Source: Procambarus clarkii (lineage: Eukaryota > Arthropoda > Malacostraca > Decapoda > Cambaridae). From it: a stretch of DNA of 64,000 nucleotides. The translations under genes were made by a program, and so were the position numbers. The notes below the pieces were generated by a model, which was not told the origin of the DNA, did no database searches, and was given only the letters and a program-made list of their open reading frames with translations. Location: contig NC_091188.1 in the NCBI RefSeq assembly GCF_040958095.1, positions 5,368,932 to 5,432,931 of the forward strand. Direction: 5' to 3'. Shown piece by piece: positions 22,494-45,654 of this stretch (position 1 is the stretch's first letter; each line of letters begins with the position of its first letter).

Positions 22494-22948
22494 TGTAGCG
22501 AGTAAACCTATACGCTCTCCATTATCTCATCATCTTAATGGCATAACTAATTACACAAGCTATAATCCTATCCCTATTTACAGGTAACGGTTTTTCCACC
22601 CTCCTATCTTACTGTGAGGTGTAGTAACCGTATATAAGCCAGCGATTTGAGAATAGCAAACCAGTACAATCTCCAGTCAAGAATGTAGTACTCGGTGTAG
22701 GCAGTTCTAATCGACCCAAGACGCTACAGCTTCGACACAGAGCAGACAGCAGACTACGACCTCATCCAGCTACAACGCTCTCCCACATAGAGCTCCGCGA
22801 CTCCGGCCACACTCAGCTCTCTGCTCTGCTCCAGGCTTCGTCTCAACGTCTACGACACTGCTGTATCCAGGACTACTAAATAAATATGAAATTCACTAAA
22901 CACTGTTTATCTAATCAACCCAACAACGTAACATAAACGTACGTTACA
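22494..22948 (+). mobile_element. Solo-LTR-like element, copy 2 (455 bp)
   Basis: TGTAGCGAGTAAAC ... CGTACGTTACA, homologous to 19354-19775. It has about 30 extra bases near the 3' half (CAGCTCTCTGCTCTGCTCC). No internal region follows. Confidence 0.75.
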
Positions 22949-23801
22949 GTATAATTTCAGAATTTCTTGATGACTGTTCTGCACTAACCTAATTCCAAAG
23001 TGGTTCCTTGTGAGAATACTGTACTTAATTAATCTATGCAGGTCATGTGTAGGGAAAGGTCAAAGTGCCTTTCATAACATACGGCAACTGAGGGCTCCAC
23101 ATAGAATTTGTAAAGTAAAAAATCAGGTATTAGAGTTTTCACATCATTCCGTTTAGCTGTACACTTCTCCGTACTCAATATTATAAAAATAATGGTTACA
23201 AAAATTTCAGTGGAAAAAAGAAGCACTTGCACTTCCAAATTTATTTTAATGACACACAAAGCTGACCAAGATGATCCATAATACTGTATTTTGTAATTAT
23301 AAACACCAATGCACACAGACCACATGAAGCTTGTCCACCATAAACATTACTATGCCTAACTCTGACAGTCAAACATTTTCACCGGCTCTTAGGAGCAGCT
23401 GACTGCAATAAACCCCCTTGAATTAGCAAGGAAACCATTGTTGTCATCAATATTAACACCTTATGCATATATTATATACAAGTAACCAACTCCCTCTTTG
23501 TGATCTTTGACATTATTATGTAAAAAATGATTAGAAACCTTTCACTGTCATACATAAGTGTAGATGGAGAAAAGTTGGATTTTAAACTGAAATTTTGATT
23601 GAATTTGAACTGAACAATTGATTGAAAATTTTGTGTCTAATGTACATTTGAACATCGTATGCTAGAGGCAGATACATGGCAGACTACTTTAACCGAGTCG
23701 TATTTTAAGGAAACGTTGCAGATTCAATTTGCATGTTAATCAGATTACAATTCCTCAAGTAATTGTTCAAGTAAAGTACAAATACTCGTCACTCAATAAT
23801 C
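22949..23801. other. Unclassified AT-rich stretch
   Basis: No gene, RNA or repeat recognised. Confidence 0.4.
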
Positions 23802-24345
23802 AACCCGTTCTCGCACTTTCGTATAGTCAATATTGACTTATTAAATACGTGCATATGTGACATACTAAACATACTAGTTTACCTTGAAAAGCTTCATAGA
23901 AAACACCGACCTTACCTAACCTTCTTAGTATGTTAAGATAAGCATCTTATTGCTTCGTAATTACAATTATTACTTAACCTATTATATGTATAAGTTAAGT
24001 AATAATTGTAATTACGTAGCAATAAGATGCTTATCTTAACATACTAAGAAGGCTATGCAGGCGATGAGTCACAATAACGTGGCTGAAGTACGTTGACCAG
24101 ACCACACACTAGAAGGTGAAGAGACGACGACGTTTCGGTCCGTCCATGGAGAATGGTCCAGGACGGACCGAAACGTCGTCGTCCCTTCACACTCTAGTGC
24201 GTGGTCTGGTCAAAATAAGAAGGTTAGGTAAGGTCGGTGTTTTCTATGAAGCTTTTCAAGGTAAACTAGCATGTTTAGTATGTCACATATGCACGTATTT
24301 AATAAGTCAATATTGACTGTAAGAAAGTGCGAGAACGAGTTGCAA
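23802..24345 (+). mobile_element. Foldback (long inverted repeat) element, interrupted
   Basis: The left arm (about 23802-23990) is the reverse complement of the right arm (about 23992-24052 plus 24216-24345), giving arms near 190 bp around a very short loop. The right arm is split by a 163-bp second element at 24053-24215. Confidence 0.85.
24053..24215 (-). mobile_element. Palindromic MITE-like insert with 8-bp target duplication
   Basis: Flanked by TAAGAAGG at 24045-24052 and 24216-24223. The core is an inverted repeat around GACGTTTCGGTCCGTCC and GGACGGACCGAAACGTC. A second copy in opposite orientation lies at 46689-46862. An 8-bp duplication is typical of hAT-like cut-and-paste elements; no transposase is present. 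Confidence 0.85.
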
Positions 24346-24837
24346 TAATCACATGCATATTTATGCAGTACAGTATAAAATAAAGTTTGGCTAGATAATA
24401 CTGGGAACACGGCCTCACTTGACCATATTCGTTACGTCCCTCAAATCTGAAAAATAAATAAAATATCCAACATGGAACTTTCTGACTTTTATCATAATAT
24501 AAAAATTGAATATCTAGCAACCACTATCTCCTAGAGAGAAATGCTACCAGGTAACAGAACAATAAATACAGTACATATTTACAAATAAAGCATTACAACT
24601 TGAAAAAATAATTAACTTTTAATAACATGAGAAACTTTAAAGCTATAGTTCATACATTATCCATAAGTTATTACTGATACTAGCTTGCAGGTAACAAAAA
24701 AAAAAAAAGTTATTTCCTAAAATGAGGGTAAATTTGCAAATGTAAATACTCTGAACTTTTATTACAAAATGATGAATATTTTTGTCATCTAAATTTGTAC
24801 GGAAATTCATAAAAAATGCCGAGAAATATAAGCTAAC

Positions 24838-24839
<2 letters not shown>
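24346..24839. other. Unclassified AT-rich stretch
   Basis: No feature recognised. Confidence 0.4.
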
Positions 24840-24935
<96 letters not shown>

Positions 24936-25322
24936 GTACCTAGTAGCCAGAACGCACTTCTCAGCCTAATATGCAAGGCCCGATTTGCCTAATAAGCCAA
25001 GTTTTCCCGAATTAATATGTATTCCATAATTTTTTTCTTATGAAATGATAAAGCTACCCATTTCATTATGTATGAGGTAAATTTTTTTTATTGGAGTTAA
25101 AATTAACGTAGATATATGACCAAACCTAACCAACCCTACCTAACGTAACCTAACCTATCTTAATAGGTTAGGTTAGGTTAGGTAGCCGAAAAAGTTAGGT
25201 TAGGTTAGGTTAGGTTAGGTAGGTTAGGTCGTCGAAAAACAATTAATTCATGAAAACTTGGCTTATTAGGCAAATCGGGCCTTGCATAGTAGGCTGAGAA
25301 GTGCGTTCTGGCTACTAGGTAC

Positions 25323-25396
<74 letters not shown>
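24840..25396 (+). mobile_element. Inverted-repeat element between two TA tracts, with TTAGG-like core
   Basis: (TA)n at 24840-24932 and 25326-25396 flank an element of about 393 bp. Its ends are inverted repeats of about 70 bp (GTCGTACCTAGTAGCCAGAA ... and its reverse complement at the right). The middle contains runs of GGTTA/TAACC (TTAGG-type) in both orientations at 25118-25230. No transposase. Confidence 0.85.
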
Positions 25397-25400
<4 letters not shown>

Positions 25401-25708
25401 CCTGCTGTATGGAATAGTACTGCCCCAGGTGAGGAATAACTTTGCTTCTTTAGGATAGAATGTAGGTTGTCTTAACTTTCGTCCCCGTAACAGGAAATTG
25501 AAGCACGCACAGAGCTTGAATTGGTTCTTAAAATCAAACTGATAAATATCAGAGCTGCAGGGACATGCACGATGCAACCTGCTAGTCTCTCAACGCAAAG
25601 ATTCCTTCCTGTCTCGCTCGGTGTGTACTCATTCCTAACTCATCATGCTCATTTGCAAACGTCAGTATTGCGGGGCTCTTTATTTGACTAAAGTAACATA
25701 ATAGTTCA

Positions 25709-25968
25709 GGGACCAGATTCACGAAGCAGTTACACAAGTACTTACGAACGTGTACATCTTTCCTCAATCTTTGACGGCTTTAGTTACATTTATTAAACAG
25801 TTTACAAGCATGAAAACTTCCCAATCAACTGTTGTTATTGTTATAAACAGCCTACTGGTGCTTCGGATTTCATTAACTGTTTAATAATTGTAAACAAAGC
25901 CGCCAAAGATTGAGAAAAGATGTACAGGTTCGTAAGTGCTTGCGTAACTGCTTCGTGAATCTGGCTCC
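25709..25968 (+). mobile_element. MITE with ~90-bp terminal inverted repeats
   Basis: Left end GGACCAGATTCACGAAGCAG, right end CTGCTTCGTGAATCTGGCTC. The arms continue through ACATCTTTCCTCAATCTTTG and its complement. A partial relative lies at about 38725-38785. Non-coding. Confidence 0.8.
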
Positions 25969-27100
25969 AGGTCGATAGCATCAACACTACAATGCCAAAA
26001 GTGTGCGGACAGGATGGTAGTCGTGCCCCGACTCACAGATGCCCACGCATTAAGAGTGGGCACGTTTGCCCTTGCCTGACATACAGGAAAAAAGATCAGG
26101 TGACTTTCAAGTTGGTCAAGAATGTAAACTGGAACACTGTATTATATCAGTGTTTCTCAGTACCACTATATTTCCTTTAATTTATTATATCTAGACTGTT
26201 CCACATCTATTTGGCTGAATTCTGCACTTTTAAACAGAGCCCAATACCCTTCAGTGTATCTACAGTATGTTGTAGTAGTAGTAGTAGTAGTAGGGATCCT
26301 TCAGTCTATAGACTATGGAGTCGCGCCCTGACAGGGCGCAAAGCCTGGGTAGGTTGATATTGAGGAGAAGCCGTTACCCATGCAGCAGGTCCCCTCCACG
26401 TTGCTGTACACTTACAATATCTCGTAGATACACTGATGATCATAGTACTTAGTTCAACATCTTTCACTGTAATGTTTCTTAGAAGGATGAAATTTTTGGG
26501 GCTTTAAATTGTAATTTTTCATTTCACAATGAAAAATATGAATCATTACACTTGGGTGATATTCATGCATGGTGACGTATGGGTCTGGGTAAGGAAGTCT
26601 CTAGTCCACGTGTATTATTATATATAAAGTTTATACAAGTTTTCAAAATTGTATCTTCTCATTTTATCGTTTCTAAATCACCCATCTATATACCTTCATC
26701 ACCCTTTCCCTTTTCCATTAAAAGAGTAAATTTAAAATTCAACCGGAACATATGGACCAAATAAGCATACATTTCCCACACTAGCATATTCTTCCTCTTA
26801 AATCCTGAGTCCAGCTTATCATTTGTATATCCCATCAGAATTGAACAATAATTGTCAAAATATTTTAAATGCTCTATAAAATCTATCTCACATATAGGCA
26901 GTTCATTGCCTTAGTTCTACTGCATATCTAAGACTCTCACACTCAAGCATTCAAGGAACTCCAACTCTAAGATGGCTTTATATCCAGAAGATTAGTCCTC
27001 ATGGACCGCACACACACACACATCATCCACAAATATACCAGCAGTCGGCAAGTAACTGCCTGAAGGGTGTTCGGAGTAGACCTTGTCTATCCTCCACTCT
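25969..27100. other. 3' flank of the nuclear receptor gene, mostly unclassified
   Basis: Includes a (GTA)n run and a GC-containing block at 26270-26402 (GGATCCTTCAGTCTATAGAC ... CAGCAGGTCCCCTCC) that looks like a dispersed repeat but has no second copy here. Its proximal part is the likely 3' UTR of the - strand gene. Confidence 0.4.
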
Positions 27101-39605
<12,505 letters not shown>

Positions 39606-39649
39606 CTGTTGGGGGAGAGGCAGGAGACACTAGGTCATGCTAGGCACAC

Positions 39650-39706
39650 ACACGCGTACTCACCTAGTTGTGTACTCAACTACTAGGTGAGTACACACAC
39701 ACACAC
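39650..39706. mobile_element. LINE family G tail ends meeting head to head
   Basis: GCGTACTCACCTAGTTGTGT (reverse tail end) is followed within a few bases by CTACTAGGTGAGTACACAC (forward tail end), with CA repeats on both sides. Confidence 0.55.
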
Positions 39707-39883
39707 GTTCACTTCAGCACAATGAAGTGTGTCAAAGAAAACATGTGTATGGGACAAGTAACCAATTCCTCATGTTCACAGACGTTGCCAGAGGTGGGAT
39801 AAGACGTGGCTGCGGGGTCTCTCTGGCAGTTTGGCTTGTATAGGGGGTCCTAGATGAAGTAAAGTGTAAAGTGTGTGCAACAG

Positions 39884-40025
39884 ATTACCTAGCAGTAAAA
39901 TAGGTACCTGGGTGTTAGTCAGCTGTCACGGGCTGCTTCCTGGGGGGGTGGAGGCCTGGTCGAGGACCGGGCCGCGGGGACACTAAAAAGCCCCGAAATC
40001 ATCTCAAGATAATCTCAAGAAGATA
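39884..40025 (+). mobile_element. SINE family B, 3' half
   Basis: ATTACCTAGCAGTAAAATAG ... GGGGACACTAAAAAGCCCCG ... ATCTCAAGATAA, as in 59965-60182. Confidence 0.85.
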
Positions 40026-40129
40026 ACCAACACAGGGACACACACACTACACCACTACATCTTATACTGTCATAAAACTGAACAAGAGATAAATCTAAAC
40101 TCACGTTGAATGAAATGAATTTGAATGAA

Positions 40130-40829
40130 TGAATGATTTCGGGGCTTAGTCTACCCAAGGCAGCCAAGGTCTCTTCACGAGTCTGCTTTGAAGAAGCTGT
40201 GAGCCACCCCCGGACAAACTCTGTTGAGAGTGTAATAGCCTGCCTGAGGCGTGGCAGTGTCGGGAATCACCTTATCCGGGGCTGGCTGGTGGAAGAGACT
40301 AGCTACTGTGGTGCTTAATGAGGAGAGTGATCAGCGGGTCACACGAGGCTCCTGCCAAGGGCTCGCAACCCTTGTATTAGTTGTGGAGTGGCCTGACAGC
40401 GAGGCTGACCGGTACCTGCCAGCTACAGGCTGGATTGTGGTTGAAGGCCATCACGACGGGGCACCCAGTGGGACTGTGATTTGGCTGGCCTGTGGCCAGG
40501 GTAGATTCGTCGTAGAATTATCGTGGATTCATCGTGAGCCACGGAAGCAGAGACCAGGGCTACCCAGAAGAAGCATCGCCGAGTGTTGAGCGTCTTCAGA
40601 GAGGGAGACCTCATTGTACATTGTGTAGTAATAATTCCCTTTTATGACTTTAAATTACGGTGGTGGGAATATATATATATATAAATTAGAATACTTGTCT
40701 TCAATGTACCTTCCTTGATAGCTTTGACTTGCATTACGGAACACACCCCTTGAAAGCCTCTACTAACTTGGGGCCGGATTCCCAAACTCTACTACCATCA
40801 GAGAAGAACCCGGTTGCGTCCCAGTAGGG
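40130..40829 (+). mobile_element. Possible solo LTR or retroelement leader
   Basis: A 700-bp GC-mixed block with no stable coding frame, ending CAGTAGGGCCGTAACA. Placement and type are tentative; no second copy exists here to define the ends. Confidence 0.3.
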
Positions 40830-41224
40830 CCGTAACATCCATCTTATTACTAAGGAAAACAAATTCTGAAATCCTTTCACTGTATCCATGTAATTTATTT
40901 ACCGGAAGCGTAACATGTGAGATCAAAGAACAAGCAGTGCAGTGTAAAGATTATTAATAATAAACAACAGCTTTCCTATAAGCCTGTAATAACTCCATAG
41001 CTAAAACGGGCAAGTATTAGCAAAAAGACTCACCATTAATGTATAATGTTCAATTGTAAATACATAGCTACTGAAATGGAACAATTTTACGGACAGTATA
41101 ATTAAAAGGTGTGCAGGATAAATGTAATTGTGAATGTAATAATATCCGTTGAGATCTGATAAAGACCTTATATGCTGTCTGTAATCCTTTTTGGCGCTAC
41201 AGCTCACAGGATGAGTACGGGGTG

Positions 41225-41515
41225 CACAATAAACTAGCCGCCTCCGGTGGCAACAATCAAATCAAGTGGAAGCTGGAAACAAATGAGTCAAAGAACTATG
41301 GGGAAATATTCGTCCCCTGTACAGACAGTCAACAAGTGAAATGCAGTGAGAAGAAGAAGTTGTGGAAGCCACCTCCATCCACAACTTTAATGCCAGATTC
41401 CTCAAAGAATTCGAACGTCAGAAAGTTAAATTACATCGCAAGAGGTACAACAAGGCTGGTAGATGAGGCATAGAGCGCTAGACCTCACTTTCCCGAACTT
41501 ACTGATAGGTAAGTA
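41225..41515 (+). mobile_element. LINE 3' end fragment
   Basis: AAGTGGAAGCTGGAAAC, GGAAATATTCGTCCCCTGTA and GTGGAAGCCACCTCCATCCA match the end of the LINE remnant at 45655-47830. Confidence 0.75.
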
Positions 41516-41539
41516 TTAATAGGCAAGCATCATCACACT

Positions 41540-41865
41540 CACCACCACCACCACCAGCCCTACCAGCACCCCCACTACAACCCCTGCCACCCTACCCCCC
41601 ACCAGCACCCCCACTACAACCCCTGCCACCCTACCCCCCACCACCACCACCACCACCACCACCACCACCCCCACCACCACCCCCACCAGCACCTCCACTA
41701 CGACCCTTGCCACCCTACCCCCCACCAGCACCCCCACTACGACCCCTGCCACCCTACCCCCCACCAGCACCCCACTACAACCCCCCCCACCCCCCACCAC
41801 CACCCCCACCACCACCCCCACCACCACCCCACTACAACCCCCCCCCCCCCCACCCCCCACCCCCG
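41540..41865 (+). repeat. (CCA)n/(CCCCA)n low-complexity block
   Basis: CCACCACCACC and ACCCCCACTACAACCCC phrases; includes 30- to 60-bp subrepeats (GCCACCCTACCCCCCACC). Confidence 0.95.
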
Positions 41866-42110
41866 CTAGGCCTCGGCTGCCGCTCTAACATAAGTCACAT
41901 TTTTGCCGAGCGTTAAGATTCGATAAGATTTTCCCCACGGCTTGACTAATCACCAAAAATTACCGCTTAGTGTCGGGGTGCCGTAAGGGTGAGCGTGCGG
42001 CACGATAGCGGGGGCGGAGCGACGCTATCGAGGACGGGAATCAATCTGTATATCAGTTGGGTAATCCTCATGCGGTGATCATGTCCCGGGATTGACCGCA
42101 ACTGACCCGT
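41866..42110. promoter_or_regulatory. Non-repetitive CpG-containing block, possibly regulatory
   Basis: No repeat family recognised. It includes AGCGTTAAGATTCGATAAGA and a GCGGGGGCGGAGCGACG stretch, and lies about 2.3 kb upstream of the first sure Hr51 exon on its strand. Function is a guess. Confidence 0.3.
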
Positions 42111-42189
42111 TTATATCACCGGCTGCCTCTCCTTTCTTGCCCTCTCTCGCCATTGGTTATCTTTACTCTAAATTATCAATATTAATATT

Positions 42190-42510
42190 ATTATTCTTGA
42201 GAAAATCCACAGGAGCCGTGATGAGGATTCGAACCTATGCGCTGGGTGTTCCCAAATGCACGCGATGGTCGACTACGTCATGACATGGTAAAAAGAATTG
42301 TAACCTGTCTGTGTCTGAGTTTTCTCATTGATGTATCGTGATAATGTGATTTATCTGTGTATTATTATTATTATTATTATTATGCATCTGGAAATATATA
42401 CAAAGAGTTAGCAGGACAGAGTAGCTAATTACATTGCCATAGACACAATAAGGCTGGTAGACAGGCATAATGCAAGACCTCCCTTCCCCATAGTCACTGA
42501 TATGACTACG
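42190..42510 (-). mobile_element. SINE family C (-) followed by a + strand LINE 3' end
   Basis: 42190-42355 has GATGAGGATTCGAACCTATG and GACTACGTCATGACATGG (SINE C reversed) and a TGATGTATCGTGATAATGTG end. 42405-42510 has AATAAGGCTGGTAGACAGGC, a + strand LINE 3' end like 41450-41515. Confidence 0.7.
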
Positions 42511-42512
42511 CT

Positions 42513-42644
<132 letters not shown>

Positions 42645-42944
42645 AGGTCCTCACAAGACATAACTATGTGATTGGTTTAGGCTGCTCGAGTGCCGTTCTT
42701 GGCCCAGAAATCGTGGCTTGTGTGGCTTCAGCCCTCGCCCTCTTCAGTCACCCATTCCCTCGTGTCTCTCTCTCTCTGTCTTACACCTCCTTTGCTCCTC
42801 TGTTCCTTCTGCACCCCAACTCCACTTCTCCAAGCCTCCTCCACCCACATCCCTTCCATTCTCCGCCTTACATCTTTTCTCCCTTTCCATCTATACTCCT
42901 TCCCTTCACCACCAACCCTCCTTCCCATCCACCCTTAATCCCAC

Positions 42945-42981
42945 CCTCCGTGAGCGTAAATCCTGCCATGGGGTACCCCAT
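42945..42981 (-). CDS. Hr51: Candidate first coding exon of Hr51
   Basis: On the - strand GCCGCCATGG (ideal Kozak) opens MGYPMAGFTLTEG. A donor GAGG|GTGGGA leaves one base G, exactly the phase required by the exon at 39605 (G+GA = Gly). It sits in a 20-bp palindrome. Support is phase, start context and splice site only; the peptide is too short to recognise. Confidence 0.4.
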
Positions 42982-43082
42982 GGCGGCCAGTAATCGCCAG
43001 TAATCCGTTGTAAGCCCCTCAGGAACACATCAAAGGATTAATCCAGGATAACATGTTAACTACGTTGCCTTGTTAATGTGGC

Positions 43083-43160
43083 GTTGTTGGAGGTGGTGGT
43101 AGTGATGTGGGTGGTAGTGTGGGTGGTGGTGGTGGTAGTGGTGGTGGTGGTGGTGGTAGG
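43083..43160 (+). repeat. (TGG)n-like block
   Basis: GGTGGTGGTAGTG repeats. Confidence 0.9.
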
Positions 43161-43164
43161 GTAG

Positions 43165-43340
43165 GTTGTGGCATACTTATCACTGTCAATGTAGTGAGGT
43201 TCTGGCTCCCCGCCTTCTAGCCTTATACTTGTTGCGTTTCGGTTTAAGTATTCTTACTTTCACATTCTTGGTTCAATCGGGCTTTACAGTTGTGGATGGA
43301 GGTGGCTTCCACAACTTCTTCTTCAGGGAATTCCACTGCT
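43165..43340 (-). mobile_element. LINE 3' end fragment
   Basis: GTTGTGGATGGAGGTGGCTT is the reverse complement of the CCACCTCCATCCACAAC segment in the LINE at 47670-47705. Confidence 0.6.
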
Positions 43341-43465
43341 GGCCACCGGTACAGGTGGCCAGTACCAGTATCAGCTAATGATACTGGTAATGGTTCCAAA
43401 GTGCCACCACTTACGGGCTATTCATGCCCGTGCCACCTTTTGGGTGGCTTAATCTTCATCAATCA
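43341..43465 (+). mobile_element. Hairpin retroposon (family E), copy 2
   Basis: Stems GGCCACC/GGTGGCC, TACCAGTATCA/TGATACTGGTA, ACGGGC/GCCCGT and GCCACC/GGTGGC, then a (ATCA)n tail. The first stem differs in sequence from that of copy 1 yet still pairs perfectly. Confidence 0.8.
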
Positions 43466-43834
43466 ATCGCTCGTATACGGCATTGGGATTGTTCACTTGC
43501 CTGAGTAACACCCTGAAGGCTGTCTGGACGTTGGTCTCGGGCTTCAGGTGTCGTCTGCCTGATGGCAGCTCTCAGGTCAAACCCCCCCCCCCCCCCCATC
43601 CTTTGCTGACAGAGGCAATTAATTTGAAATTGAAATTGAAATTGAAATAAATTTATCGAGGTATAAATACACACAAAGGGATGAGGTAGCTCAAGCTATT
43701 CTCACCCCTGTTCAGTACATCGTGTTAATACATACATATACACACATCACAAACAATAAACATATTACCAAACATTCTGAGAGATAAACATATACATTTC
43801 CTGAGGCAATTAATTTTTTTTTTTTTTTTTTTTT

Positions 43835-44085
43835 GAGATATATACAAGAGTTGTTACATTCTTGTACAGCCACTAGTACGCATAGCGTTTCGGGCAGGTC
43901 CCTGGAATACGATCCCCTGCCGCGAAGAATCGTTTTTTCATCCAAGTACACATTTTACTGTTGCGTTAAACAGAGGCTACAGTTAAGGATTTGCGCCCAG
44001 TAAATCCTCCCCGGCCAGGATACGAACCCATGACATAGCGCTCGCGGAACGCCAGGCGAGTGTCTTACCACTACACCACGGAGAC
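43835..44085 (-). mobile_element. SINE family A, full length
   Basis: Reverse-strand copy of 6464-6735, with a T21 run (poly-A on the element strand) at its lower end. Confidence 0.9.
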
Positions 44086-44265
44086 TGTTAAATTGACTTT
44101 CATTCTGTACTACGTGTGGCGTCTTTTGTTTATTTCTCTCAACTCTGCGTTTGTCCGAGTTAATGTCCAGTAACTATCTTTCAGACCTCCTAAAGAGGGC
44201 CTAGTTCATCTTACAAGTGCGTATAGGTTGAAGACGTATATAAAACAAAAAAATAATATTTCAAT

Positions 44266-44400
44266 TTGGTTTTATGCTTCACAAGGTGTTGATTGCAGGA
44301 GCTGCATATTCCATTACTGGTCTAACATATGTTGTGTAGATTGCCTCAAGGAGTCTTAGTTTAGGTTTCTAAACGGTGTTCTAATGTATGTAAGCGAAAT
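44266..44400 (-). mobile_element. LINE reverse transcriptase fragment
   Basis: The - strand reads LLEAIYTTYVRPVMEYAAPA, the conserved YVRPxLEYAAPxW segment of Jockey/CR1-like reverse transcriptases. Truncated. Confidence 0.7.
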
Positions 44401-45244
44401 GTACGTCATATGGGAATATGACGGACATATTACAAAATATTATAACTTTTGCGTGTTCTGTTAATCAGATCACTTCACCTGTAGGTTCTTCAGCACTTGT
44501 ACTAAAATTATACGTATAAAGTAAGCCATTAAAGGGAAAACTAAACTAAACTTAAAACGCCCAGAAGAACATTGAACGAAAATGTACCCAGAGTTAGAAA
44601 ACAGTGGCAGAATATGAACCAAAGAAAACGAAATAAAACAAAGCAGATTTAAGGAACACTAAACTAAAAACTTTCTGGCTAAAATTTCTCCCAAAGAAAG
44701 CAAAATAAAGCTGAGGAAACGAAACAAAGAAAACGGGACGAAAGCGAACCAAAGAAAACGAGACAAAACGGTTCACAAAGAAAGTGGGAAGCCCTTGGCA
44801 ACTCATCACCAGGAGCTTTGATGCAATTACGGTTTTGACAGAGTCATCTCAGGGAGTAATTCAATCTGTCCCGCGCTCTCTCCTGCGTCTCCCTCTCTAT
44901 TTTATTTTCCTTTCTCATCTTCATTCTGTCGCTTTCTGCCTATCTTACGGATGAAGGTTCTGTGAATGTGCTTTCATTGTTTATCATCTAATTCTTTCTT
45001 TTACACTATTGTTCTACTTCATTTCCATTTTTATTCCAAACTCTTTCATGTTATTTTCTATATTTTATCTGCCACTCAATTATATCATTCTTTTTCTCCT
45101 CTTCCTCTGTATCTCCTCTTTCACACGTGTCCAAAACCCGGCTCCTTCCTCGCTCTTTTCCTTGCACTTCTTCTCTTCTTTCTTTTACATTTCCTCACTT
45201 CTCTCTCACTACAGAGTCGCCATAGTCCTTTCTTCACAACATAC
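44401..45244. other. Unclassified stretch, pyrimidine-rich in its right half
   Basis: 44580-44790 has AAACGAAACAAAG-type phrases; 44870-45240 is CTT-rich. No gene recognised. Confidence 0.4.
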
Positions 45245-45600
45245 CCGTTAGTCCCACCCTCACAGTACAGCTGCGGCCCCCTTCCTCACAGTACAGCTGC
45301 GGCCCCCTTCCTCACAGCACAGCTGCGGCCCCCTTCCTCACAGCACAGCTGCCTACAGCCCCTCCCTCACAGCACAGCTGCCTACAGTTCCTCCCTCACA
45401 CCACAGCTGCCTACAGTCTCTCCCTCACACCACAGCTGCCTACAGTCTCTCCCTCACACCACAGCTGCCTACAGCCCCTCCCTCACACCACAGCTGCATA
45501 CAGTCCCTCCCTCACAGCACAGCTGCATACAGTCCCTCCCTCACACCACAGCTACATACAGTCCCTCCCTCACACCACAGTTATTAGTCCTTTCCTCACA
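45245..45600 (+). repeat. 26-28-bp minisatellite
   Basis: First units CTCACAGTACAGCTGCGGCC plus CCCTTC, later units CCCTCACACCACAGCTGCCT plus ACAGTC; about 13 units. Confidence 0.93.
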
Positions 45601-45654
45601 ATTCGGCTGCCATTACCACCACCGCACCACCAGGTCTTTACATTAAAATCACCG

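Noticed and set aside
19354..22948. One complete LTR retrotransposon bounded by the two LTR-like copies
   Set aside because: The 2.7 kb between them contains SINE, LINE tails and family F elements rather than gag-pol, and the copies differ by indels; two solo LTRs fit better.
25118..25230. Telomere or telomere fusion point
   Set aside because: TTAGG-like runs are short, face both ways, and lie inside the terminal repeats of a MITE.
41516..41860. Gly/Val-rich 114-codon frame (-) and Pro-rich frame (+)
   Set aside because: Low-complexity CCA/CCCCA repeat.
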